From Candidatus Gastranaerophilales bacterium (GTDB lineage: Bacteria; Cyanobacteriota; Vampirovibrionia; Gastranaerophilales; JAILCC01), in the NCBI GenBank assembly GCA_024408745.1, contig JAKSUS010000089.1, positions 1 to 5,067 of the forward strand: a stretch of 5,067 nt of DNA, given 5' to 3'. Below are positions 1 through 5,067 of this stretch, one piece after another. The position numbers and the translations under genes were made by a program. Numbering within the stretch: the first letter of the stretch is position 1; each line of letters starts with the position of its first letter. Under the pieces are notes generated by a model that was not told the DNA's origin, made no database searches, and saw only the letters and a program-made list of their open reading frames with translations.

Positions 1-38
1 TTATTGACTATACTATACAAAAAGTGGATAACAAATGA
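1..38 (+). CDS. Possible 3' end of an upstream gene, ATGA overlap with sctL
   Basis: Reading from base 3, the sequence is open and encodes IDYTIQKVDNK before a TGA at 36-38. That stop overlaps the ATG of the next gene as ATGA, the usual sign of translational coupling inside an operon. Only 11 residues are visible, so no family can be named. Another frame (from base 1) is also open and ends at a TAA at 43-45, giving a tail LLTILYKKWITNDN, so the choice of frame is uncertain. In either case a gene running into sctL is likely, because 34 bases leave little room for a separate promoter. In related systems the neighbour would often be a ring or switch component, but nothing here proves that. Confidence 0.35.
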   Translation, partial: IDYTIQKVDNK

Positions 39-748
39 TAATTAAAAAGAAGAATAAGAGTAACAATACCGACAATAAAAATATAACAAATACTCAAATT
101 CCTGAAACTTCCAACACAGATAAAGCTATTGGAAAAGAAGAAGAAGTCAAACTCTTTGAACCACTTTCCGACATATCAGAAAGACAAGAACGCAGAAGAG
201 GTGACAGAAGAAGAGGCTACAGAAGAATTGAGGACAGAAATTTAGTTTCCCGCGCACAAGAAGAAGCTAAAGTTATTAAAAATCAAGCAACTCAAGATGG
301 TTTCAACGAGGGTATCTTAAAAGCGGATGAAGAAATTGCCAATCTTCAAAAAGCAATAGCATCTTTACTTGATGTAAAAAAAGAGGCTTACGAATTTTAT
401 CAAAATGATATTATAGATATTGCACTTGAAGTTGCCAAAAAGATTTTGGGCAAACAAGCCGAACTTGACCCTAATATGATTATTGACATTGTTTTAAACG
501 TCATTAAAGAAATATCTGAAGAAGATAATAAAATTACATTTATTATTAACCCTCAGGATGAATTGGTTTTAAGCGAAAACTTAGAAAACAATTCGGCTTT
601 TAATAAAAAACGGGCTACAATGTCAATACAGACAAGTGATAATATCGAAAGAGGAAGCTGCAGAGTTTTAACAAACAGCGGACAAATAGATGCAACTTTT
701 TCTTCACAACTCAGTATAATTAAAAAAGCGTTTAAGGAAGGGATATAA
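35..748 (+). CDS. sctL: Type III export stator protein, SctL/FliH family
   Basis: This 237-residue protein fits the SctL/FliH family. Its members are peripheral stator subunits that bind the export ATPase (SctN/FliI) and link it to the cytosolic sorting platform or C-ring. Residues 1-45 are polar and probably disordered, with a KKK patch at 4-6. Residues 50-68 form an arginine-rich segment (ERRRGDRRRGYRR). A long helical or coiled region follows at about 70-130 and includes GFNEGI, with the spaced small residues typical of the FliH stalk. The C-terminal domain (about 130-237) ends with the family signature: ERGSCRVLTNSGQIDATF, then QLSIIKKAF. No signal peptide or membrane span is seen, in line with a cytosolic protein. 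The start ATG has an AGTGGAT Shine-Dalgarno-like stretch 5 bases upstream. The gene lies 7 bases before the export gate gene, so the two are almost certainly co-transcribed. Flagellar FliH versus injectisome SctL cannot be settled from this protein alone. Confidence 0.82.
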   Translation: MIIKKKNKSNNTDNKNITNTQIPETSNTDKAIGKEEEVKLFEPLSDISERQERRRGDRRRGYRRIEDRNLVSRAQEEAKVIKNQATQDGFNEGILKADEEIANLQKAIASLLDVKKEAYEFYQNDIIDIALEVAKKILGKQAELDPNMIIDIVLNVIKEISEEDNKITFIINPQDELVLSENLENNSAFNKKRATMSIQTSDNIERGSCRVLTNSGQIDATFSSQLSIIKKAFKEGI

Positions 749-755
749 AAGTTAA

Positions 756-2252
756 ATGGCAAAGCAGGGAGCAATATCAACATTACCTTTAAGTGAATTT
801 GCGTTAGCAGTATTCGTTCTTTCACTTATCTTGATTTTGCTTGTTGAATTACCGCCCTGGATGGTTGACGTTTCAATTGCATTAAATATGACGTTGGGTA
901 TTGTGCTTTTGATGATATCGTTATTTGTGCAAAAGCCTCTTGAACTTGCATCTTTACCGTCTATCATTCTTATCGGTACAATGTTCAGACTTGTATTAAG
1001 TATCGCTTCAACAAGACTTATTCTGGCGAAAGGAGAAGCAGGTGCCGCAATTCACGCATTCGGTACGTTCGTAACAGCCGGCAACATGGTTGTAGGTGGA
1101 GTAATTTTCTTAATTATAACCATCGTTCAGTTTTTGGTTATCACAAAAGGTGCGGAACGTATCGCCGAAGTTTCTGCCAGATTTGCTCTTGATGCTATGC
1201 CCGGTAAACAAATGACAATTGATGCGGACTTTAACGCAGGACTCATATCACCGGAAGAAGCAGTCTCAAAACGTGAGGATTTACAAAGAGAATCAAACTT
1301 ATTCGGTTCTATGGATGGTGCTATGAAGTTCGTAAAAGGTGATACTATCGCAGGTATTATCATTGTTGCAATTAACATTATCGGTGGTTTAGCCGTTGGT
1401 ATGGGAATGCAGGGCATGCAAATCGGTGATGCGGTTAGCAAATACACCGTCTTAACAATTGGTGACGGTTTGGCATCACAATTACCTTCTCTATTGATGT
1501 CAATATCTTGCGGTATCGTAATGACACGTTCGACTTCAAGCAACCCGTCATTAGGACGTGATTTATTGGTACAAGTTTTAAATAAACCTTATGCTTTATT
1601 CTATGCGGCAGCATTTTTGTTATTTATTTCAATTACAAGTTTCTATACAGGATTACCCGGTTTACCATTTTTCCTTATTGCAATAGGTATTGCGCTAGGT
1701 GGTTTATCAATGTTGGTTTCTCAAGATGTTCAAATGCAAATCGGACAACTTGAAAATGTAAAGCAAGATATGCAGAATTTAGTTAACCCCAACAGAATGT
1801 ATGAACGTTTAGGTGTTGACATTTTAGCATTGGAAGTAGGTTCAAATCTTATTGTTATTGCCGATCCCGAACAGGAAGGTCAATTATTGGCTAAAATTGC
1901 GGCATTAAGACAAAGAATGACTGATGAATTAGGATTTATTATTCCAAACATTCGTATTATGGACAGTAGTGCTTTAGGTGATTATGAATATTTAATTAAA
2001 GTTCGCGGAAATATTGTTGCAACGGGTGAAGTTTACCCTGGAAGATTTATGGTCATAGCAGATCAATGGGATGCAGCAGGACTTCCGACCCCACAAAATG
2101 TTATAACTTCAACAGACCCTACTTATCAAACTCAAGCTTATTGGTTAATGCCTCAGGATATTCCTCAAGATGCAGGTTTAACAATGGTTGATCCTACCGA
2201 TGCAGTTGTAACACACATTCAGGATTGCGTGAAGAAGTATGATGATGAATAG
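756..2252 (+). CDS. sctV: Type III export gate SctV/FlhA, N-terminal part (membrane domain and first half of cytosolic domain)
   Basis: The 498-residue product is the N-terminal 70% of the SctV/FlhA export gate, the inner-membrane protein that forms a nonameric ring and couples proton motive force to substrate export. About eight membrane segments lie in residues 14-325 (for example 14-32, 38-58, 66-84, 108-130, 198-216, 283-298, 303-322). The FHIPEP signature is at 135-163, with RFALDAMPGKQM and IDADFNAGL. ESNLFGSMDGAMKFVKGD (180-196) and YTVLTIGDGL (230-239) look slightly more like injectisome SctV than flagellar FlhA, but FlhA is not excluded. Residues 350-498 are the first cytosolic subdomains (LGVDILALEVG, ELGFIIPNIRI, VDPTDAVVTHI). 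The frame then stops at TAG, although the family normally continues about 200 residues; the rest follows in the same frame as the next gene. The start is ATG with a GGAAGGGA sequence about 12 bases upstream, overlapping the end of sctL. By itself the product would lack the final cytosolic subdomains used in ring contacts and chaperone-substrate docking. Confidence 0.9.
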   Translation: MAKQGAISTLPLSEFALAVFVLSLILILLVELPPWMVDVSIALNMTLGIVLLMISLFVQKPLELASLPSIILIGTMFRLVLSIASTRLILAKGEAGAAIHAFGTFVTAGNMVVGGVIFLIITIVQFLVITKGAERIAEVSARFALDAMPGKQMTIDADFNAGLISPEEAVSKREDLQRESNLFGSMDGAMKFVKGDTIAGIIIVAINIIGGLAVGMGMQGMQIGDAVSKYTVLTIGDGLASQLPSLLMSISCGIVMTRSTSSNPSLGRDLLVQVLNKPYALFYAAAFLLFISITSFYTGLPGLPFFLIAIGIALGGLSMLVSQDVQMQIGQLENVKQDMQNLVNPNRMYERLGVDILALEVGSNLIVIADPEQEGQLLAKIAALRQRMTDELGFIIPNIRIMDSSALGDYEYLIKVRGNIVATGEVYPGRFMVIADQWDAAGLPTPQNVITSTDPTYQTQAYWLMPQDIPQDAGLTMVDPTDAVVTHIQDCVKKYDDE

Positions 2253-2255
2253 ATG
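2250..2255 (+). other. In-frame TAG|ATG junction splitting the export gate gene
   Basis: TAG at 2250-2252 is followed with no gap by ATG at 2253-2255 in the same reading frame. Upstream residues (KKYDDE) and downstream residues (MNKTDV) match the family stretch that in FlhA reads roughly AELFGRQEA, with one residue per codon and the stop in the place of a leucine. A single T-to-A change in a TTG leucine codon would create this TAG. No strong Shine-Dalgarno sequence precedes the ATG; the best is GAAGAAG at 2231-2237, about 15 bases away. Separate translation of the second part would therefore most likely depend on ribosomes that have just terminated at the TAG. Confidence 0.85.
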
Positions 2256-2858
2256 AATAAAACAGACGTTCTTAAACTTATGGAACTTGTTAAAGCTCAA
2301 GACCCGACACTCGTTAATGACCTTGTTCCCGCTATTATTTCAACAAGTGATTTAAGAAAGATTTTTGTAAACTTAATCAGAGAAAGTGTTTCAATTAAAG
2401 ATATTATATTTGTATTTGAAAGATTATGCGATTATGCAAGATTTTCAAAAGAACCCGATATTTTGTCGGAACGTTTAAGGACTGCATTGGCAAGACAAAT
2501 TTGTTTGAATTATGCAAATGAAAATAGTGTTTTGTATGCAATTACCTTATCACAGGAATGGGAAAAAATTCTTGATGATTCCTGCCAAAGAACTGAACTT
2601 GGTACAATGTTCCTGTTAAATCCTATGCAGGTACAAGAATTAATTGAATCAACCGCATCTACGCTTATCAGAGCACATCAGCATGTAGGCGAACAACCTG
2701 TTGTTCTTTGTTCACCTCGTATCAGACTTCCTCTGTTCCAGTTACTTGAAAGACATATTCCGACAATTGTTGTTATTTCATATAGCGAATTAATTACTGA
2801 TATAAGAGTTGAAGCAGTTGATACGGTAGGTGAATCCGAATCAAGTTATGATGCGTAA
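2253..2858 (+). CDS. sctV: Type III export gate SctV/FlhA, C-terminal cytosolic part, separate frame
   Basis: The 201-residue product is the missing C-terminal end of the SctV/FlhA cytosolic domain. Conserved family stretches run in order: LVNDLVPAII (21-30), LRKIFVNLIRESVSIKD (34-50), LSERLRTALARQI (71-83), then PVVLCSPRIRLPLFQLLE (149-166) and VVISYSELITDIRVEAV (173-189). It has no signal peptide or membrane span and would be a soluble cytosolic piece. In intact homologues this region forms the subdomains that surround the export ring and receive chaperone-substrate complexes. Its sequence carries no stops or frameshifts and keeps its hydrophobic pattern, so it has not visibly decayed. It can be made only by reinitiation at ATG 2253 or by readthrough of the preceding TAG. 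If the TAG proves to be an error or is read through, this entry and the previous CDS are one gene of 700 codons before its final stop. Confidence 0.85.
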   Translation: MNKTDVLKLMELVKAQDPTLVNDLVPAIISTSDLRKIFVNLIRESVSIKDIIFVFERLCDYARFSKEPDILSERLRTALARQICLNYANENSVLYAITLSQEWEKILDDSCQRTELGTMFLLNPMQVQELIESTASTLIRAHQHVGEQPVVLCSPRIRLPLFQLLERHIPTIVVISYSELITDIRVEAVDTVGESESSYDA

Positions 2859-2870
2859 GAGTTAATATTT

Positions 2871-2899
2871 TTGCCATAATGTTATTTTTAATTTATTAT
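2871..2899 (+). promoter_or_regulatory. Candidate sigma70-type promoter for the small membrane protein and M23 peptidase genes
   Basis: TTGCCA at 2871-2876 and TATTAT at 2894-2899 are each one base from the -35 and -10 consensus, and the spacer is exactly 17 bases. Transcription would begin near 2906, about 30 bases before the start of the small gene. The site lies directly after the end of the export gate gene, in the only sizeable gap (77 bases) of the first 4 kb. The surrounding DNA is very AT-rich, so chance matches are common, and the exact boxes are an inference. Confidence 0.45.
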
Positions 2900-2922
2900 A
2901 TTAATACAGACTAAAATTTTAT

Positions 2923-2928
2923 AGGGAG
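2923..2928 (+). promoter_or_regulatory. Strong Shine-Dalgarno site for the 36-residue gene
   Basis: AGGGAG lies 7 bases upstream of the ATG at 2936. It is among the best ribosome binding sites in the window, and it is the main reason for accepting the very short reading frame behind it as a gene. Confidence 0.6.
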
Positions 2929-2935
2929 AAGATAA

Positions 2936-3046
2936 ATGTTAGAATTTTTCAGAAAAAATCAAAAAGCAGTTATATTAGTAATGTTAATAACTTTTTTAGT
3001 TTGGACTTGCATGGCATTGTTACCTTTATTGTTCGACTTTAGATAA
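2936..3046 (+). CDS. Small single-span membrane protein, 36 residues, function unknown
   Basis: The ATG at 2936, behind AGGGAG, opens a frame of 36 codons that ends at TAA (3044-3046). The product begins MLEFFRKNQK, a short basic amphipathic head. A hydrophobic stretch from about residue 11 to 33 follows (AVILVMLITFLVW, then MALLPLLF), and the end is DFR. This predicts one inner-membrane helix with the basic N-terminus in the cytoplasm. The head and first half of the helix resemble the N-terminal anchor of PpiD/SurA-like periplasmic foldases, but no further domain follows in any frame before the next gene. It is thus either a genuine miniprotein or a remnant anchor. It sits 20 bases before the M23 peptidase gene, behind a candidate promoter, so it may be co-expressed with and possibly assist that enzyme. 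I do not recognise a named family. Confidence 0.55.
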   Translation: MLEFFRKNQKAVILVMLITFLVWTCMALLPLLFDFR

Positions 3047-3066
3047 TTAACATTTTGGGATAGAGA

Positions 3067-4245
3067 ATGGCTTTTAAAAACAAAAAACTTGTAAGTATAA
3101 TTATAACTATGCTTATTTTTACAATAAGTATTGTTTCTTGTGCTCACGCAACTACTTATAATGAAGCCGTCAGCGGTAAAGTTTCCAAAGATAAAATTAA
3201 TAATGTTAAACAAAACATTGATTTAAAACGTAAAAAAACTAAAAATAAAATTAAAGATTTAAAAATTAAAGAAGCAAGAGAAATTAATAAATTATACAAA
3301 AGTCAGGGCAATTTAGAAGTTACAAAAAAAGAATTAGAAATTACTTCTCAAAACTTAGAGCAAACAAAACAAAAATTATCAAAATTACAAAATTCTCTTG
3401 ATGAAGCAAATATAAAATATAATCGTGACCAAATCGAAATGGGAAAACGTTTAAGAGAAATTTATAAAGGTGAAAGAATAAGTTTCTTAAACGTTATTTT
3501 TATGTCTGAAAATATAAACTCAATGCTTGATAAAATATATTTCCAACAGGTTATTGCCGAACAAGATTCCCAACAACTTAAAAATTTACAAAAACAAATT
3601 AATCTTTTATCAAGTTATACAAAGCAAATTGAAGAGCAAAAGCAAAGTGTATATTATACAATGATGAGAATTCAAAGCAAAAAAGACAAAATTGCACAAG
3701 ATATTTGTACAAGTCAATATTTAATTAAAAAACTGCAAACAGACAGAAAAACTTATGAACAGGCAGAAAGAGAGTTAGCAAGACAATCAAACCGATTAAC
3801 ACAAATGCTACGTTCAAATATGAAAACTGCCGAAAAATTCACAACCACAACCGACTTTATTATGCCGGTACGTGGAAGTTATACAAGCGCTTATGGTTAT
3901 AGAGTTCACCCAATATTTAAGACAAGAAAATTCCACTCCGGTATTGATATTGCTGTCCCATCTGGAACTCCGGTAAAATGTTCAAACTCCGGGGTGGTTA
4001 CTTTTGTCGGCTGGTACGGTGGTTACGGAAAAGTTGTTATCGTGAGCCATGGTACATATAAAGGCAAGCCGACTTCAACTTTATATGCACACCTTTCAAG
4101 TTATAGCGTTTCAAAAGGTGCAAAAGTTGCAAAAGGTCAAATTATCGGGCATTCGGGCTCAACCGGATATTCAACCGGACCGCATCTGCACTTTGAAGTT
4201 CGTGTAAACGGTAATCCGGTCAGTCCGACAAGTTATGCACACTAA
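3067..4245 (+). CDS. Exported coiled-coil M23 metallopeptidase (EnvC/CwlO/PcsB-like architecture)
   Basis: This 392-residue protein is probably a peptidoglycan hydrolase, or an activator of one, acting in the periplasm. Residues 1-28 form a signal peptide: basic KNKK, a hydrophobic core, then AHA before TT for signal peptidase I. An overlapping lipobox-like IVSC places Cys at 25, so a lipoprotein is possible. Lys/Gln-rich coiled coils cover about 40-130 and 160-255. Between them, residues 139-160 (SFLNVIFMSENI) resemble the hinge found in PcsB/CwlO-type proteins. The M23 (LytM) domain spans about 264-392. Zinc ligands H290 and D294 (HSGID) and H375 (HLH), and catalytic histidines H342 (YAHLS) and H373, are all present. 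The domain therefore looks enzymatically competent, unlike degenerate EnvC, which only activates amidases. The ATG has a modest GGGA 6 bases upstream. The gene lies 20 bases after the small membrane protein gene and probably shares its transcript. Its role may be cell separation or local wall opening for envelope machinery; the sequence does not decide. Confidence 0.88.
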   Translation: MAFKNKKLVSIIITMLIFTISIVSCAHATTYNEAVSGKVSKDKINNVKQNIDLKRKKTKNKIKDLKIKEAREINKLYKSQGNLEVTKKELEITSQNLEQTKQKLSKLQNSLDEANIKYNRDQIEMGKRLREIYKGERISFLNVIFMSENINSMLDKIYFQQVIAEQDSQQLKNLQKQINLLSSYTKQIEEQKQSVYYTMMRIQSKKDKIAQDICTSQYLIKKLQTDRKTYEQAERELARQSNRLTQMLRSNMKTAEKFTTTTDFIMPVRGSYTSAYGYRVHPIFKTRKFHSGIDIAVPSGTPVKCSNSGVVTFVGWYGGYGKVVIVSHGTYKGKPTSTLYAHLSSYSVSKGAKVAKGQIIGHSGSTGYSTGPHLHFEVRVNGNPVSPTSYAH

Positions 4246-4272
4246 AAAAATGGTTTTAAACAAAATAAGTAT

Positions 4273-4278
4273 TATAAT
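4273..4278 (+). promoter_or_regulatory. Candidate -10 box upstream of the TTG-start gene
   Basis: A perfect TATAAT lies in the 54-base gap after the M23 gene, 22 bases before the TTG start, which would leave a very short leader containing the Shine-Dalgarno site. No good -35 box is seen 16-18 bases upstream (TGGTTT or ATGGTT at best). In such AT-rich DNA the match may be accidental, and the gene could instead be read from the upstream transcript. Confidence 0.3.
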
Positions 4279-4288
4279 ATTTATTATC

Positions 4289-4293
4289 AGGAG
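4289..4293 (+). promoter_or_regulatory. Shine-Dalgarno site that supports a TTG start
   Basis: AGGAG is separated by 6 bases from TTG at 4300. The TTG is immediately followed by AAAAAG codons and a hydrophobic stretch, exactly as expected at the start of a signal peptide. This outweighs the lack of an ATG. Confidence 0.65.
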
Positions 4294-4299
4294 AATAGT

Positions 4300-4878
4300 T
4301 TGAAAAAGTTTTTTGTAATTACATCAATTATTTGTATTTCTGCATTACTTAAAGGTGAAGGCTATAAAGGGACTTTGCCTGATTTATCAGTAAAAAGAGA
4401 TTACATGATTGAAAAAGATTTACCTAAAAATCTTGATGTTTTACCTCTTGATAAATTGACCATTCCAATTAAAAGACCTGTAAAAATTGACAGCATTTTA
4501 GATGAATATCTTGATGATATTACAAATGCCGAAAATCAACTCGAAAGATTAGCTGAAATTTTAAAAGGCGATAAATCTTTTAAAAACTTTATTGCTGCTG
4601 CAAATGTTTTAAATCTTACTACTCAAAATATATTGGATAAATATAAAGAGGATAGATTTAATCAAGCGAATAAATGTTTGGACGATATAAATCATGATGT
4701 TCAGGTAATAAAAGATTATTGGGTAAAAGTTAATAAAACCGCACCTTATGCTTCTGTTTATGAAACAGAAGGTGCATATACCGGTGCCGTTTTAAATAAT
4801 CAATTAAATAAATTTATAAAAGTTTTGGAATATGCTAACAGAGATTTGAAAAGCAAAGTTCCTCAAAAAGAATTATAA
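4300..4878 (+). CDS. Exported helical protein of unknown function, 192 residues
   Basis: I do not recognise this protein. It begins MKKFFVITSIICISALL, a short basic head and hydrophobic core typical of an export signal. A clear AXA cleavage site is missing, so it may stay membrane-anchored. Residues 20-65 are proline-containing and extended (LPDLSV, KDLPKNLDVLPLDKL, IPIKRPVKI). The rest, about 65-190, is predicted from its heptad-like hydrophobic pattern to be several amphipathic helices (ILDEYLDDI, QLERLAEILKG, LNKFIKVLEYANRDLKSKV). A single cysteine occurs in the mature part (KCLDDI), so no internal disulfide is expected. The charged, Lys/Asp-rich composition suits a soluble periplasmic helical bundle. 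The gene follows the M23 peptidase by 54 bases in the same direction and may share an envelope role, but no catalytic motif is visible. Translation starts at TTG behind AGGAG. Confidence 0.75.
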   Translation: MKKFFVITSIICISALLKGEGYKGTLPDLSVKRDYMIEKDLPKNLDVLPLDKLTIPIKRPVKIDSILDEYLDDITNAENQLERLAEILKGDKSFKNFIAAANVLNLTTQNILDKYKEDRFNQANKCLDDINHDVQVIKDYWVKVNKTAPYASVYETEGAYTGAVLNNQLNKFIKVLEYANRDLKSKVPQKEL

Positions 4879-4882
4879 AAAA

Positions 4883-5067
4883 CTATTCATACCTTAAAGC
4901 ATCAATCGGATTTAATTGAGAGGCTTTTTTAGCAGGATAATATCCAAACCCTATACCTACAAGTGCCGAAAACATAAAGGAAATGATTATCGGCATTATG
5001 TTTATAACGGGAGGCATCTCTGAAAATATCGCTACAACAAGTATTATCAGTAAACCGAAAATTATTC
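4883..5067 (-). CDS. ABC transporter permease, MacB/FtsX type, C-terminal end (partial)
   Basis: Read on the - strand from the window edge, this frame gives 60 residues and a TAG stop at 4885-4883. A hydrophobic span near the edge ([14 protein letters not shown]) is followed by a short PPVINIMP loop, a second membrane span, and then the diagnostic tail [22 protein letters not shown] (given here only as the family's usual ending, G-x-YPA-x-KA-x-x-x-x-P-x-x-ALRYE). This is the standard C-terminus of the FtsX-domain permeases of MacB/LolCE-like transporters, which use ATP to drive periplasmic or outer-membrane processes such as lipoprotein, peptide or drug export. The rest of the gene lies beyond the window. 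It converges on the + strand gene with only 4 bases between stop codons. Its TAG stop falls where the family normally ends. Confidence 0.85.
   Translation of the reverse strand, partial: IIFGLLIILVVAIFSEMPPVINIMPIIISFMFSALVGIGFGYYPAKKASQLNPIDALRYE
4896..4930 (+). terminator. Weak candidate intrinsic terminator inside the convergent permease gene
   Basis: AAAGC (4896-4900) can pair with GCTTT (4923-4927), and TCAAT (4902-4906) with ATTGA (4915-4919). They are separated by a 1x3 internal loop and capped by an 8-base loop, and a run of six T follows at 4925-4930. This would end transcription of the exported-protein gene about 18 bases past its stop. The stem is AT-rich, and the same bases encode the conserved permease tail on the other strand, so the pairing may be accidental. 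Confidence 0.3.

Noticed and set aside
4..32. TTGACT at 4-9 with GATAAC at 27-32 as a promoter for sctL
   Set aside because: The -10 box would sit only 2 bases from the start codon, leaving no leader or ribosome binding site, and the ATGA overlap better fits an operon continuing from upstream.
553..825. Open frame of 90 codons on the - strand
   Set aside because: It lies opposite the conserved C-terminus of sctL and the start of sctV and has no family resemblance; it is a shadow of real coding sequence.
752..967. Open frame of 71 codons on the - strand
   Set aside because: It is antisense to the first membrane segments of sctV, with no recognisable protein features.
1127..1543. Open frame of 138 codons on the - strand
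   Set aside because: It is the mirror of the highly conserved FHIPEP region of sctV. Its length is explained by codon composition on the coding strand.
2250..2252. Genome-wide use of TAG as a sense codon (glutamine recoding or pyrrolysine)
   Set aside because: No other gene in the window has an internal TAG, and the partial permease ends at TAG exactly where its family normally stops. Pyrrolysine would also need a dedicated tRNA and synthetase, not visible here, and the site is not a known pyrrolysine position. Local suppression stays possible.
2859..2935. Intrinsic terminator after the export gate gene
   Set aside because: TTAATA near 2861 and TATTAA near 2899 could pair, but the stem has only A-T pairs and a very long loop, so it would not form a stable terminator.
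2959..3213. Open frame of 84 codons on the - strand, covering the promoter-proximal part of the M23 gene
   Set aside because: It opposes the small membrane protein and the signal peptide and coiled-coil start of the M23 enzyme, both well supported on the + strand, and its product has no recognisable pattern.
1..5067. CRISPR array, tRNA or rRNA genes, insertion sequence ends
   Set aside because: Reading both strands, I found no regularly spaced repeats, no tRNA-like cloverleaf or rRNA segments, and no transposase or terminal inverted repeats.

Overview
The window is an AT-rich stretch of a double-membraned bacterium. It carries part of a type III export apparatus (injectisome or flagellar type), then a cell-wall hydrolase locus, an unrecognised exported protein, and the 3' end of an ABC transporter permease on the opposite strand. 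The AT-rich base composition, Lys/Asn-rich proteins and gene types would fit an uncultured gut lineage such as Gastranaerophilales (Vampirovibrionia/Melainabacteria). That assignment is an inference from style, since the window has no taxonomic marker.

Positions 1-2858 hold the export module, all on the + strand and tightly packed. A possible upstream gene ends in an ATGA overlap with a SctL/FliH-family stator gene (35-748). Seven bases later comes the SctV/FlhA export-gate gene. This gate is not one reading frame. After 498 codons it meets an in-frame TAG (2250-2252), an ATG follows at once in the same frame, and a further 201 codons encode the rest of the FlhA/SctV cytosolic domain. The two parts plus the stop codon total 700 codons, the normal length of the family, and the family alignment continues through the stop without gap or shift. 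This split gate is the most notable feature of the window. It could be a natural two-subunit gate made by termination and reinitiation, a programmed readthrough, a recent nonsense mutation, or a sequence error.

Positions 2859-4245 start with a plausible sigma70-type promoter. It is followed by a short gene with a strong ribosome binding site for a 36-residue single-span membrane protein, and then by an exported coiled-coil M23 metallopeptidase of EnvC/CwlO/PcsB-like architecture with all catalytic residues present. The two genes look co-transcribed.

Positions 4300-4878 hold an exported, helix-rich protein of unknown function that starts with TTG behind a good Shine-Dalgarno sequence. It converges, with only four bases between, on the C-terminus of a MacB/FtsX-type permease read from the - strand (4883-5067). 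That permease stops at TAG exactly where its family usually ends, which indicates that TAG is an ordinary stop codon in this genome.

The export gate and its stator belong to one machine at the inner membrane. The M23 enzyme could open peptidoglycan for envelope-spanning assembly or act in cell separation, but the separate promoter means a functional link with the export genes is not shown.
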